A program made the translations under genes and the position numbers. Below, in pieces: positions 8,101 through 16,074 of a stretch of 58,331 nt of DNA. The notes under the pieces were generated by a model, which made no database searches, had not been told where the DNA came from, and was given only the letters and a program-made list of their open reading frames with translations. The stretch is from Streptomyces malaysiensis subsp. samsunensis. GTDB lineage: Bacteria; Actinomycetota; Actinomycetes; Streptomycetales; Streptomycetaceae. Location of the stretch: contig NZ_JANIIC010000065.1 of the NCBI RefSeq assembly GCF_024519315.1, positions 1 to 58,331 of the forward strand, in the 5' to 3' direction. The number at the start of each line of letters is the position of its first letter. Position 1 is the first letter of the stretch.

Positions 8101-8897
8101 ATCCCGCTCAGGGCCCGCACCAGCTCGGAGCCGCGGCCCGGCATCCGCTGGGCCAGCTGCGCGGCCAGGTCGGCCATCTGCTCGAAGTCCCCGGAGCGCG
8201 CGGCGGCGGGCACCCGCTCCAGCGCCTCGGCCGCCCACAACAGGGGTTCGGCGACGGCCTCGGGCAGGGTCGGCGCCACCTCGGCCACCAGACCGCGCAG
8301 CTCGGTCAGATCGGCGCTGAGCTCGGAGTCGCCCACCACCACCTGGCGCCCCAGGGCGAACGACTCCAGGAGGCGGGACAGCGTGCCGTCCCATCCGGCG
8401 ACCATGCTGGGCGTCAGCAGCAACTGCACCAGGTGCAGGGCCGAGACCCGCTCGTCCCTCGGGTCGAGCACCCCAGGCGCGCGCGCCGCCCGCAGCACCC
8501 GCAGGCCCCGACTCCGGTCGTCGTCCGTGGGATGGCGCCGGTAGCGGTCGGCGTACAGGCCGCCGAGCCGGGCGCGTACGGTGCACAGCAGCGCGTCCTC
8601 GTCCGGCACGGCCGCCGCCAACGCGGTCTCCAGCTCGGCCAGTTCGGTGATGAAGCGGTCGAGCGACGCGGGATCGGCGCCGGCGGGCGGGCGAGTGGCG
8701 CCGGGGGAGCCCTTGGCCACCGGGTCGTCGGGCGCTCGCTCGGCCCCCGGACCGTGGGACGAGCTCCGCGAGTCAGTTCCGGCGGGCGGGCGCTTGGCCG
8801 CGGGGTCGTTCGACGGGGGAGGGACGATCCATGCCAGCGCGTCGGTCGCGGCCCGTTCCGCTCGGTCGCGCAACGCCGCGACATCCGTGCCGTGCAT
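5187..8897 (-). CDS. Large TPR-like protein with C-terminal CHAT caspase-like protease
   Basis: 1236 aa from the ATG at 8897, which has a G-rich ribosome site; upstream in-frame ATGs exist. Residues ~100-800 are Ala/Leu/Glu-rich helical repeats of TPR type. The C-terminal ~350 residues are a CHAT domain: VLVPCGNLGAVPWHAA, then catalytic His1057 in LLHLVVHG and Cys1116 in IVLSACETD, then ALLARGATDVVGSRW. CHAT peptidases are caspase relatives, often activated by their helical N-termini in conflict or death pathways. First gene of a CHAT/antitoxin-like/RES operon. Between the catalytic residues a short PADTPD duplication is encoded by an 18-bp tandem repeat. The substrate is unknown; the antitoxin-like neighbour is an obvious candidate. 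Confidence 0.9.
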   Translation of the reverse strand: MHGTDVAALRDRAERAATDALAWIVPPPSNDPAAKRPPAGTDSRSSSHGPGAERAPDDPVAKGSPGATRPPAGADPASLDRFITELAELETALAAAVPDEDALLCTVRARLGGLYADRYRRHPTDDDRSRGLRVLRAARAPGVLDPRDERVSALHLVQLLLTPSMVAGWDGTLSRLLESFALGRQVVVGDSELSADLTELRGLVAEVAPTLPEAVAEPLLWAAEALERVPAAARSGDFEQMADLAAQLAQRMPGRGSELVRALSGMAAEFATAGAGGDGDATDPLEELTEEEAALTFAQAALMLEIEVPGTIRAEDLTTLVDEVSKGPAGEEAETAMRAAMSRMAHGVRTGDADRLAEAAELIGAAAGKGSGRVGWMAGLISPGLLAAANTLGGNLTDRDQARARLDALFGPASAVFDSAHATGPGAEGLRICNRCMHLQLRITEALAEEDTDKLEDLLDELLDLLEETEDGEWQFLVLFLLGQAQLSLATLDGGVTALRTAVAYLEEAAGHPKVPTFARPLMDACWAPALALSSLIEPDPGRVSEAVTRARGALDGPASTPDQHVRVRQAVVYALLAIHRSTDDPSVLEEAVGELERARRDLTERTSPDIRQKVLWELAEAYRLRGDRGRDDIDAALSTAQESLRVLAEDVLLQLGAEHGLEVARAGASRGLLAAHWAAVDGRIEEAVESLENGRGLVLRAAAAAAGVPEQLAARGEAELAERWRTAVRDLPPRAAPTGGGLAPGVGGGTPEEVRTALARVLPAELDPGLAIPSTLRRRALEALRRPDGDSEALRGLLGAPGIAQLREGLCATGADALVYLVPGQGTADGVAVLVGSAGDPAALPLPGLGALGREPLERYLDAGARRSAVSERGMDAYAEAHRRWEAALEGLCDWAGPAVLAPVLDALGARAEGGRGARDAPVRLVLVPCGNLGAVPWHAARLPGSWSGAPRPYAYACEAAVISYAASGGEFLRAARRGRMPAGERAVLVADPSGDLTWAQDEVTALRTAYYTGALLYGWHEDAPESALGTSEDVLSHLPGGPAVPAASLLHLVVHGLAGLRPTDSALHLAGPDPADTPDPADTPDPGRLTVTRILDVPAVEQSTAGPLIVLSACETDLSSRDHDEALTPTTALLARGATDVVGSRWKVSDSASAALMVVFHHQLTVAGLAPPDALRAAQLWMLDHDRRPVPGLTGLLLAETQSDAGGLARVVSWAGFIHQGSPAPHASAEGRQP
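5641..5676. repeat. 18-bp perfect tandem duplication inside the CHAT gene
   Basis: Two identical 18-bp units (5641-5658 and 5659-5676), in frame, encode a repeated DPADTP segment between the CHAT histidine and cysteine, probably in a surface loop. A likely length-variable site. Confidence 0.8.
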
Positions 8898-9100
8898 GAA
8901 ACGTCCCCCCATCCCCCGGTGCTGTGCCCCTCTCATCATCCGCCCCCGCGCACGAGCGCAGGAGCCTTTTGATCGGTCCATCCGGAAACCGACCGGAAGA
9001 CGTCCGCGAATCGCCCGGTCGGATCCGTACGCCGGAGGCCGCGTGGAAACTCCCGCGGCGCCTCCGCTCTTCTTCGCACGGTTTCCTTAGAATCGCTCGC

Positions 9101-9343
9101 ATGTCTGATCTGGTGACCGATGAGCTGATTGACCTGCAAAAGTCCGCTGATGCCGAACATCAGCGGGTGTCCGGGCTGGACGGCGAGGAGCGACGGGCCC
9201 AGTGGGAGCGGTGGCGCGTGGCGGCGGAGCGGGTGCAGGCGGCGATCACCGAACACGCCGCGTCGGCCGGGCTGAGCAGATTCGAGGTGGAGCGGGCGGT
9301 GAAGAAGGCCGTAAGACATCCGGAGGACTCGTCCGCGACCTAG
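9101..9343 (+). CDS. Small conserved hypothetical protein
   Basis: 80 aa starting MSDLVTDELIDLQKSAD. Highly charged and helical (EERRAQWERWRVAAERVQAAITEHA); the whole chain could be a short coiled coil. Similar small proteins of the form MSDLVTEELIDL... are, from memory, common in Streptomyces, with no assigned function. It is read divergently from the CHAT operon across ~200 bases and has its own start after a weak purine stretch. Codon use is typical of the region, so I take it as real. Confidence 0.7.
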   Translation: MSDLVTDELIDLQKSADAEHQRVSGLDGEERRAQWERWRVAAERVQAAITEHAASAGLSRFEVERAVKKAVRHPEDSSAT

Positions 9344-9624
9344 AAGCTCCGGGGCGGCGCGGATGGCGCGGGTGCCACGGATGGCTCCCGGGCCGCCCCC
9401 GTGTCGCCTCCTGTCAGGCACATGCCCCCGGCATGACACCGCCCGCCTCGTGATCAAGAGAAAAGGGGCATGGGGTGAATGGCGTGATATCCCGTCACGC
9501 CAGGTGAGACACCTTTATCAATGCGTGACCAAATGTGTGGGTGGCGTGCTCGACCGCGCTCTACTCTCGCCGCACGTTCAACATTTCTGCACAGGATTCC
9601 CGTGGCGAGAAGGATGGGGCATAC
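9344..9624 (+). promoter_or_regulatory. Non-coding leader with hairpin before the MHYT gene
   Basis: No gene seen. A perfect 7-bp stem with 7-base loop lies at 9481-9501, followed by a locally AT-rich stretch (cctttatcaatgcg) that may contain the promoter. GAGAAGGA at 9607-9614 is the ribosome-binding site for the ATG at 9625. Confidence 0.4.
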
Positions 9625-10515
9625 ATGTACGGCACGGTCGACGGGTTCAGCTACGGGGCCGCCACTCCGGTGGCGGCCTACCTCATGGCCTGTCTCGGGG
9701 CGGCCCTCGGCTTACGCTGCACCGCCCGGTCGGTGCGCACCCGGCCCTCCTGGAAGCCGGGCTGGCTCGCGCTCGGATCCGCGTCGATCGGCTCGGGCAT
9801 CTGGACGATGCACTTCATCGCCATGATGGGGTTCCATGTGAAGGAGACCCCGATCAGCTTCGACATACCGATCACCTTGCTCAGCCTCGCGGTGGCGATC
9901 GTCGTCGTCGGCATCGGCGTCTTCATGGTCGGCTACCGGGGCACGTCCCGAGCGGTGCTGCTCCCGGCCGGTGTGTTCACCGGGCTCGGCGTCGCGGGCA
10001 TGCACTACATCGGGATGTCCGCGATGCGTATGCAGGGGCATCTGGAGTACTCCGTGCCGACCGTCCTGCTCTCCGTCCTGATCGCGGTCGTGGCCGGAAC
10101 CGCGGCCCTCTGGGCCGCCGTCACCATCCACGGCTTCCGCGCCAGCCTGGGGTCGAGCATGGTGATGGGGGTCGCGGCGACCGGGATGCACTACACGGGC
10201 ATGGCGGCGGTGAGAGTGCGGCTGGACGATGTGCTCAGCGCCTCCGTGGGTGGCAAAGCGCCCGTATCGCTCATCCTCCCCCTGCTGATCGGTCCGGTGG
10301 TCTTCCTCGTGATCGCGGGGACCATCATCATGTTCGATCCGCTGCTGGTGCTGGGCGAGGGGGAGTGGAACGAGAAGAAGGCGGACAGCCGACGTCGGCC
10401 CCCGCCGCCACCGCCTCGTCCGGTCTGGCCGAGCCGGCCGCCGGACGATCCCGTTCGGGCCCGGGAGGGCCGCCCGGCCCCGCCCCACGGCGGCCAGGAG
10501 TACCGCCCATGGTGA
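9625..10515 (+). CDS. MHYT-domain integral membrane sensor protein
   Basis: 296 aa. About seven membrane segments with three diagnostic repeats: WTMHFIAMMGF, AGMHYIGMSAM and TGMHYTGMAAV. MHYT domains are proposed copper-coordinating sensors of O2, CO or NO, usually fused to GGDEF/EAL or kinase domains. Here no signalling domain follows; the ~45-residue cytoplasmic tail is Pro/Arg-rich (RRRPPPPPPRP). This stand-alone form would need a partner or act alone. The start is chosen by the GAGAAGGA site; upstream in-frame ATGs lack one. Confidence 0.88.
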   Translation: MYGTVDGFSYGAATPVAAYLMACLGAALGLRCTARSVRTRPSWKPGWLALGSASIGSGIWTMHFIAMMGFHVKETPISFDIPITLLSLAVAIVVVGIGVFMVGYRGTSRAVLLPAGVFTGLGVAGMHYIGMSAMRMQGHLEYSVPTVLLSVLIAVVAGTAALWAAVTIHGFRASLGSSMVMGVAATGMHYTGMAAVRVRLDDVLSASVGGKAPVSLILPLLIGPVVFLVIAGTIIMFDPLLVLGEGEWNEKKADSRRRPPPPPPRPVWPSRPPDDPVRAREGRPAPPHGGQEYRPW

Positions 10516-10653
10516 ACCCGCGGCCGGTCCGGGGCGAGACGGGACCGGCCGTGACCGCCCCGCCGCCCCGGCCGCCCCGCCACACCCCATGGGACCTCGG
10601 CAGCTCGGCGGAAGTCGGCCGCGGTTCGACAGGCGCCCCGAAGGGGTGCGGAG

Positions 10654-10707
10654 CTGTGCCGAAGTGCGGCTCCGCCGCGGCTGTGCCGATGTGCGGCTCC
10701 GCCGCGT
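10654..10707. repeat. Two tandem 27-bp repeats in the intergenic region
   Basis: Two adjacent 27-bp units (10654-10680, 10681-10707) differ at two positions. Each contains GCGGCTCCGCCGC, a 5-bp stem with TCC loop, like the small extragenic palindromes scattered in Streptomyces. It lies in the 258-base gap between the MHYT gene and the esterase stop and may act as a terminator. Confidence 0.6.
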
Positions 10708-10773
10708 GGGCGACCGGTCACGACGGAGCCGCGGACGAGTCGTGGGCAGCTCGGCGCACCTTCGGCGGAGCGC

Positions 10774-11904
10774 TCAGTGGAACCGGTGTGTTCCCGACCA
10801 GCCGGGATCCCCGGTGGTGGCGAAGCGCACCCACGCACCGTGCATCTCCGTGGCCAGCGACGGCGGGATGTCCGGTCCGAGCAGTCCGTTCGCCGAACGG
10901 AGCGCGGGCAGACCGGTGTTGTCGAAGACGAACGGCAGTTCGGCGGTGTGACACGCGCCGAACGGCCCGCCCCGCCAGTCGAAGTCGTAGGTGAACGCCT
11001 TGTCGTAGCGGGACACCAGCCGCTCCCGGGCGTCGCGGAACATCGCGTCGATGGCCGCGCTGTATTCCGGCCGCTGGTAGAGCCGCGACTCCTGGGTGTT
11101 CGTGCCCGCCACCAGTTCCACCGGATGCGGCGGTGGCGTGTCGTCGAGCGTGTCGAGCACCACGCCGAGCGGCGACAGCCGCCACCCCGCCTGGGGCAGC
11201 CCCGCGAGCTCCGACACCAGGCGCTCGTCGGGGATGGCGGCGAACGCCTCGACCGTGGCCGGTACGCCCAGCCGGTCGGCCAGGGCCCGGGTCGTCTCCG
11301 CCGCCTCCGCGCCGGTCAGGGTGTAGAGCCCACCGCTCTGGCTGATCGCCTGCCGGAACAGCCCGGCGGCCTCGGGTGTCACCAGCAGCGAGCTGACGAT
11401 CATCCCGCCCGCCGACTGTCCGAACACCGTGACCCGGTCCGCGTCCCCGCCGTAGTCCGCGATGTGCTCGTGCACCCACCGCAGCGCCGTGAGCACGTCC
11501 AGCAGCCCCCGGTTGCGCGGGGCGCCCGGCAGATCGAGCCAACCCGGCGCGCCCAGACGGTAGTTGAGGGTGACCAGGACCACACCGTCGCGGGTGAAGG
11601 GGGCTCCGTCGTACAGCGGCGCCTGGCCGGTGCCGGAGAGGAAACCGCCGCCGTGCACGAAGACCATCACCGGGGCGCTTCCGTCGGTCCGCGGTGTCCA
11701 GACGTTGAGCGTCAGATAGTCATCGCCACGCACCCAGCCCTGACCGATCGCCGGGCTCAGATCCACCGCGAACGGCCGCTCGGGCGCCGGAGCGGTGGGC
11801 CCCGGCCCATCGGCGCCGGGCGCACCGTGCACGGGGGTCGGCGCGGCGAACCGCGCGGCGCCGGTCGGCGCGGCCGCGTACGGGATGTTCCGGAACACAC
11901 TCAT
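10774..11904 (-). CDS. Type-B carboxylesterase (alpha/beta hydrolase)
   Basis: 376 aa from the ATG at 11904, which overlaps the stop of the metallo-hydrolase gene as ATGA; ATGs at 11910 and 11919 are alternatives. Family markers: FRNIPYAAAPTGAARF near the N-terminus, LTLNVWTP, oxyanion hole HGGGF, nucleophile elbow FGQSAGG, the acidic residue in GTNTQESR and the histidine in CHTAELPFVF. It is shorter than the usual ~500 aa, mainly in the central and C-terminal regions. No signal peptide, so probably cytoplasmic. Substrate unknown. It shares an operon with a lactonase-like enzyme next to a broken LuxR regulator. Confidence 0.88.
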   Translation of the reverse strand: MSVFRNIPYAAAPTGAARFAAPTPVHGAPGADGPGPTAPAPERPFAVDLSPAIGQGWVRGDDYLTLNVWTPRTDGSAPVMVFVHGGGFLSGTGQAPLYDGAPFTRDGVVLVTLNYRLGAPGWLDLPGAPRNRGLLDVLTALRWVHEHIADYGGDADRVTVFGQSAGGMIVSSLLVTPEAAGLFRQAISQSGGLYTLTGAEAAETTRALADRLGVPATVEAFAAIPDERLVSELAGLPQAGWRLSPLGVVLDTLDDTPPPHPVELVAGTNTQESRLYQRPEYSAAIDAMFRDARERLVSRYDKAFTYDFDWRGGPFGACHTAELPFVFDNTGLPALRSANGLLGPDIPPSLATEMHGAWVRFATTGDPGWSGTHRFH

Positions 11905-12797
11905 CGCCATGCCGCCCACTCCTTCACCGCGAACCGCTCGCCATCACGCCGCACTTCGGTCGCGGCGGGGCCGGGGAAGTGCGCGGGGAACAGCAGCGCG
12001 CCCTGGTCCGCGGCCTGCGCCAGCACCCGGCGTCGGCTGACCCGGGCCCTGGGCTCGTCCTCGTCGAAACAGGGGCAGTCGTCCGGCTCGACGATCTGAA
12101 GCGGGCTGTGCAGCACATCGCCCGCGAAGATCGCCCGATCCGTACCGGACCGCAGCCGCACCACGGAGGAGCCGGGCGTGTGGCCGGGGGCGGGCTCGAT
12201 GCGCAGCCCGCCGTCGATGTCGTAGTGGCCGCCCTCCCACAGCACGGTCTGCCCGGCCTGGTGGACGGGGGTGACGCTGTCCTCGAACACATTCATCATG
12301 CGGAGGCCGGAGCGGGTCCGGTGCCCGTTCTCCGGGTTCCAGTAGTCGAAGTCGATGCGGGGGATGACGTACTCCGCGTTGGGGAAGGTCGGCCGCCACT
12401 CACCGTCCTGCCAGGAGGTGTTCCATCCGACGTGGTCCCCGTGCACATGGGTGCAGATCACCAGGTCCACATCCTCCGGGCGGACCCCGGCCAAGGCCAG
12501 TTCCCCCAGGTAGTTCGTGTGGAGGTGGTGGAAGTGCGGCATATGCGGCCGCTCCCGGTCGTTGCCGATGCCGGTGTCGATCAGGATCGTCCGGCCCTCG
12601 CTGCGGACCAGCCAGGTCTGGATCATCGTGTGGATCTCATCGGCGGCCGGATCCAGGAATTGGGGGACCAGCCAGCTCTCGTGCGCGCGCCAGTGCTCCG
12701 TGGCCACGTCGGGAAAGATGAAGTCGCGTGCCAGACCCCTCGGGGTCACCTCTACCACGCGGGTGATCTCGACGTTTCCAAGCGTGATGGTGTCCAT
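11901..12797 (-). CDS. Metallo-beta-lactamase-fold hydrolase
   Basis: 298 aa. It carries the metal-binding THVHGDHVGWN motif (HxHxDH), a second histidine in PAPGHTPGSS, AGDVLH with the bridging aspartate, and a late histidine in FPAHFPGP. The arrangement fits the lactonase/hydrolase branch of the MBL fold, but no substrate can be assigned. First gene of a two-gene operon with the carboxylesterase and divergent, by 73 bp, from a LuxR-type regulator that is now a pseudogene. The pair may hydrolyse a lactone or ester whose sensor has been lost (inference). Confidence 0.87.
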   Translation of the reverse strand: MDTITLGNVEITRVVEVTPRGLARDFIFPDVATEHWRAHESWLVPQFLDPAADEIHTMIQTWLVRSEGRTILIDTGIGNDRERPHMPHFHHLHTNYLGELALAGVRPEDVDLVICTHVHGDHVGWNTSWQDGEWRPTFPNAEYVIPRIDFDYWNPENGHRTRSGLRMMNVFEDSVTPVHQAGQTVLWEGGHYDIDGGLRIEPAPGHTPGSSVVRLRSGTDRAIFAGDVLHSPLQIVEPDDCPCFDEDEPRARVSRRRVLAQAADQGALLFPAHFPGPAATEVRRDGERFAVKEWAAWR

Positions 12798-12870
12798 GAC
12801 TCCAGCCTGCTCGTCGGCGGGCGTCGGCGGTATCGGTCATATGACTGCAACCACGGGCTAGAGTCGGGGG

Positions 12871-14438
12871 ATGACCATGGTCGGGCGGGAAAGTGAGAGC
12901 GCGGCCGTACTCGATCTGACCAGCGGTGTGCTGGTCCTCACGGGTGAACCGGGTGCGGGCAAGAGCACCCTGCTGGGCCTCGCGGCGGATCGTCACCGGG
13001 GCCGGGTGCTGCGGATGACGGGCACCGAGAGCGAGGCCAACCTGACGTTCGCGGGGCTGCACCAGCTGCTGCGGCCGGTGCTGGGGGAGACCACCCGGCT
13101 CCCGGGGCGGCAGCGGTCGGCGCTGCTGGGGGCCATCGGCCTGGGGGATGGCGGCTTCGAGGGCTCCGGCTTCGGGGATCCTGGCTGCGGCGACACCGGC
13201 TCCGAGGGCACCGGGCGCGAAGACGGCCGCCACGGTGGCCCGCCCGACCGGCTGCTGCTCGGGGTCGCGCTGCTCACCCTGTTGTCGGACCTCGCCCGGC
13301 AGTCGCCCGTCCTGGTGGTCGCCGACGACCTCCAGTGGATCGACGCCGGATCGCTGGAGCTGCTCGCCTTCGCCGCCCGGCGCATCGGCGACGAGCCCCT
13401 CGCCGTGCTGGCCGGAACCCGGGACGCACGCGAGGGCATCCGGGGCGGGGCCACGGCGCCGTTCTCCGGCTTTCCCCTGCCATCGGTCTCGGCTGCTCGG
13501 CCGGGTGGGCGTACCTGGACCACGGGCTGTGGGCGCAGGCCCGTACCGCCGCCGTGAACACCAGCTCCGCGGGTGCCGGACTGCCGCACCTCGACGCCGC
13601 CGCGCGGTCGCTGGAGGCCGCGGCCCTCGCACTGGCCGGACGGACCGATGAGGCCCGCACCGCGGGCTCGGCCGCGTTGACCCTCGTCGATCCGCACCGC
13701 AGCCGTGCGGTCGCCGTCCGGGCCCGGTGGGCGCTGGGCATGGCCGCGGTGGCCGACGGTGACCATGTCGGCGCGTACGAGCAGTTCCGGCCGCTGTTCA
13801 CCGCCGACGGCGACCCCGTCCACTACGCGTGCTCCTACGCCGGGCTCGCCGAACTGGCCGCCGCGGCCGTCCGTACCGGCAATGGCGCCGAGGCCGCCGC
13901 CATCGTGGAGCGCACCGCCGACCGGCTCGCCGAGGACCCCTCGCCCCGGATGCGCATCCTGATCCACCGCGCCCGTGCGCTGCTCGAACCGTCAGGGGCC
14001 GAGCCACACTTCACCGCGGCCCTCGCCGAGCCCGAGGGGCGCCAATGGCCCTTCGAACGGGCGCAGATCCTGCTGGACCACGCCGAATGGCTGCGCCGCC
14101 GCCACCGCGTCACCGAGGCCCACCACCAGCTGAACACCGCGCTGGAGACCTTCCGCCGCCTCGGCGCCCGCTCCTGGATCGACCGTACCCAGGCCGAACT
14201 GCGTGCCGCCGGCGTCGAATCCGCCCCCGCCACGCCCGATGCCCTCACCTCGCTGTCCCCGCAGCAGCAGCACATCATCCGGCTGGCCGCGCAGGGCCTG
14301 AGCAACCGTGAGATCGGCGAACGGCTCTTCCTCTCCCCGCGCACCGTCGGCTCGCACCTCTACCGCAGCTTCCCCAAACTCGGTGTCACCGCCCGCTCCC
14401 AGCTGCGCGACCTGCTCGAGGCGTCCGGCCAGCCGTAG
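12871..14438 (+). pseudogene. LAL-type (AAA + LuxR) regulator with large internal deletion and frameshift
   Basis: The first frame (12871-~13490) encodes the N-terminal part of a large LuxR regulator: GEPGAGKST Walker A, SPVLVVADDLQWID Walker B, LAVLAGTRDAREGI. At about 13490-13510 the homology jumps to another frame: GWAYLDHGLWAQA, TPR-like repeats, and a C-terminal LuxR HTH (LSPQQQHIIRLAAQGLSNREIGERLFLSPRTVGSHL). The usual ~900 aa is reduced to ~520 codons; the rest of the ATPase and the first helical repeats are gone and the frames do not match. The fragments cannot make one protein. The C-terminal HTH part could still be expressed. An ATG at 12877 is an equally good start. Confidence 0.85.
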
Positions 14439-14464
14439 CGGCGGCGGCCACGCGGACTCCCGGG

Positions 14465-15379
14465 CTATCGCCAACGGCAGGGCAGCTCCACCACGACGAC
14501 CGTCGGGCCGCCACGCGGGCTGGTCACCGTCACCGTTCCATCGAGCGCGGCGACGCGACGGCGCATCCCGAGGAGTCCGGAGCCAGGGCCGGGGCCGGTG
14601 CCGGCTCCGGGCTCGGAGCCGAGCTGCGAGCCAGGGTCGGAGCCACCCGTCTCCCCGGCCCCGGACACGCCGGTGGCGGCCTCGGTGCCACCCGCCCCCC
14701 GTCCCTCGTCACGCACCGAGACCCACAACCCGCTCGGCGTGCGGGCCAGCCGGACCTCGGCCCGGTCGGAGCCGCTGTGCCCGGCCGCGTTCGCCAGCGC
14801 CTCCGCCACGACGTAGTACGCGGCCGCCTCGACCACCGTCGGCGCTCGTACCCCCTCCGCAAGATCGTCCACCCGTACGGTGACATCGAGCTCGCTGCTC
14901 GCGGCGAGCGCCCGTACCGCCCCGGCCAGGCCACGGTCGGTGAGGACCGGCGGGTGCATGCCGCGCACCACGTGGCGCAGCTCGGTCAGCGCCTCTTCGG
15001 CCAGGTCCTGTGCGTCGTCCAGCATCCCGCGCGCGGCCGTCGGATCCCGGTCGTACGCCCGCTTCGCCAGCCCGATCCGCAGGGACAGGGAGACCAGCCG
15101 GGCCTGGGTGCCGTCGTGCAACTCCCGCTCGATACGGCGGAGTTCGGCGCCGTGTGCCGCGACGGCACCCGCCCGGGTCTCCGCCAGCTCCGCCACCCGC
15201 TCGGCCAGCCGCGCGGTGTCCGTGTCCATATCCGTGGCCGTGGCTGTGCCCCTGTCCATGTACACGGCCGTGTCCATCGGGCCGGGCCGCCGGTGGCGCA
15301 GATACGCGCCGAGAGCCAAGGCGAGCGCCGACGTCAGCACGGCAGTGGCCCGCGCCGAGTGGCGCATCGTCCTACCCAT
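14465..15379 (-). CDS. NarL-family sensor histidine kinase, orphan
   Basis: 304 aa. HisKA_3 dimerisation/phosphoacceptor motif RRIERELHDGTQARLVSLSLR, an ATPase domain with N-box-like EALANAAGHSGS and VRDEGRG, and a GLLGMRRRVAALDG G2 box. A Gly/Ser/Pro-rich insertion (residues ~230-272, encoded by tcggagcc-like repeats) splits the ATPase lid. Only one short hydrophobic segment is present at the N-terminus (residues 12-27), where related kinases have four to six, so the sensor part may be lost. No response regulator is adjacent. It overlaps nothing and ends 26 bases from the LuxR remnant. Confidence 0.85.
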   Translation of the reverse strand: MGRTMRHSARATAVLTSALALALGAYLRHRRPGPMDTAVYMDRGTATATDMDTDTARLAERVAELAETRAGAVAAHGAELRRIERELHDGTQARLVSLSLRIGLAKRAYDRDPTAARGMLDDAQDLAEEALTELRHVVRGMHPPVLTDRGLAGAVRALAASSELDVTVRVDDLAEGVRAPTVVEAAAYYVVAEALANAAGHSGSDRAEVRLARTPSGLWVSVRDEGRGAGGTEAATGVSGAGETGGSDPGSQLGSEPGAGTGPGPGSGLLGMRRRVAALDGTVTVTSPRGGPTVVVVELPCRWR

Positions 15380-15556
15380 GCCGACGAGGCTAGAAGACCG
15401 TCCGGGCAGGCGCGGGAGAGCGGGCCGCCCCTTCGACGGTGGAGCCCGCTACACCCCACCCCCGACCCGGGATTGACCGGCATGGACGCGAGCAGGGTGC
15501 GCCCACGCCCCGGGGATGCCATGGTGGGGGGACCGGTCCGCCCAGAAAGGCACTCG

Positions 15557-15994
15557 ATGACGGATCTTCAGGAAGTGGACCGCATCGCCGCGGCCGACCA
15601 CCACTTGGCGGTCGTGTCGACGACGCGCGCCGACAGCTCGGTCCAGGCATCAGTGGTCAACGCCGGGATCGTCGGCCATCCGGTGTCCGGTGAGCCGGTG
15701 GTCGCCTTCGTCACCTACGGCCGCGCCAAACTCGCCCATCTACGGGCACGGCCGCGCGCCACCGTGGTCTTCCGCGCCGGATGGAACTGGGCCGCCGTCG
15801 AGGGCCGCACCGAGATCGCTGGGCCCGACGACCCGTTCCCCGGGGTCGACCAGGAGCGTCTGCGTCTGCTGCTGCGCGAGATCTTCACCGCCGCGGGCGG
15901 CACTCATGACGACTGGGCCGCCTACGACCGTGTGATGGTCGAGCAGGGCCGTGCCGCGGTCTTCGTCCACCCCGAGCGGGTCTACAGCAACTGA
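15557..15994 (+). CDS. PPOX-class (pyridoxamine-phosphate-oxidase-like) flavin/F420 protein
   Basis: 145 aa. Split-barrel pattern: HHLAVVSTTRADSSVQASVVNAG, EPVVAFVTYGRAKLAHLRARPRATVVF, then WAAVEGRTEIAGPDD. The family binds FMN or F420; actinobacterial members of this length often use F420H2 to reduce small molecules, but the cofactor cannot be decided here. The ATG at 15557 has AGAAAGG six bases upstream; an in-frame ATG at 15482 lacks a ribosome site. Monocistronic between two minus-strand genes. Confidence 0.85.
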   Translation: MTDLQEVDRIAAADHHLAVVSTTRADSSVQASVVNAGIVGHPVSGEPVVAFVTYGRAKLAHLRARPRATVVFRAGWNWAAVEGRTEIAGPDDPFPGVDQERLRLLLREIFTAAGGTHDDWAAYDRVMVEQGRAAVFVHPERVYSN

Positions 15995-16074
15995 CCCCAG
16001 GGCACGCCCCCGCCACCATCTCAGCGGAAACGTGCCGCGACCCCGGACGGGGCGATACCTCGCCACGGCGCGGC

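Noticed and set aside
6078..8972. 964-codon open frame antisense to the CHAT gene
   Set aside because: Low-complexity Gly/Arg/Gln-rich translation without motifs; typical high-GC shadow of the real gene.
12871..14438. Programmed frameshift making one LuxR protein
   Set aside because: Too much of the ATPase and helical region is missing at the junction; a frameshift alone would not restore the protein.
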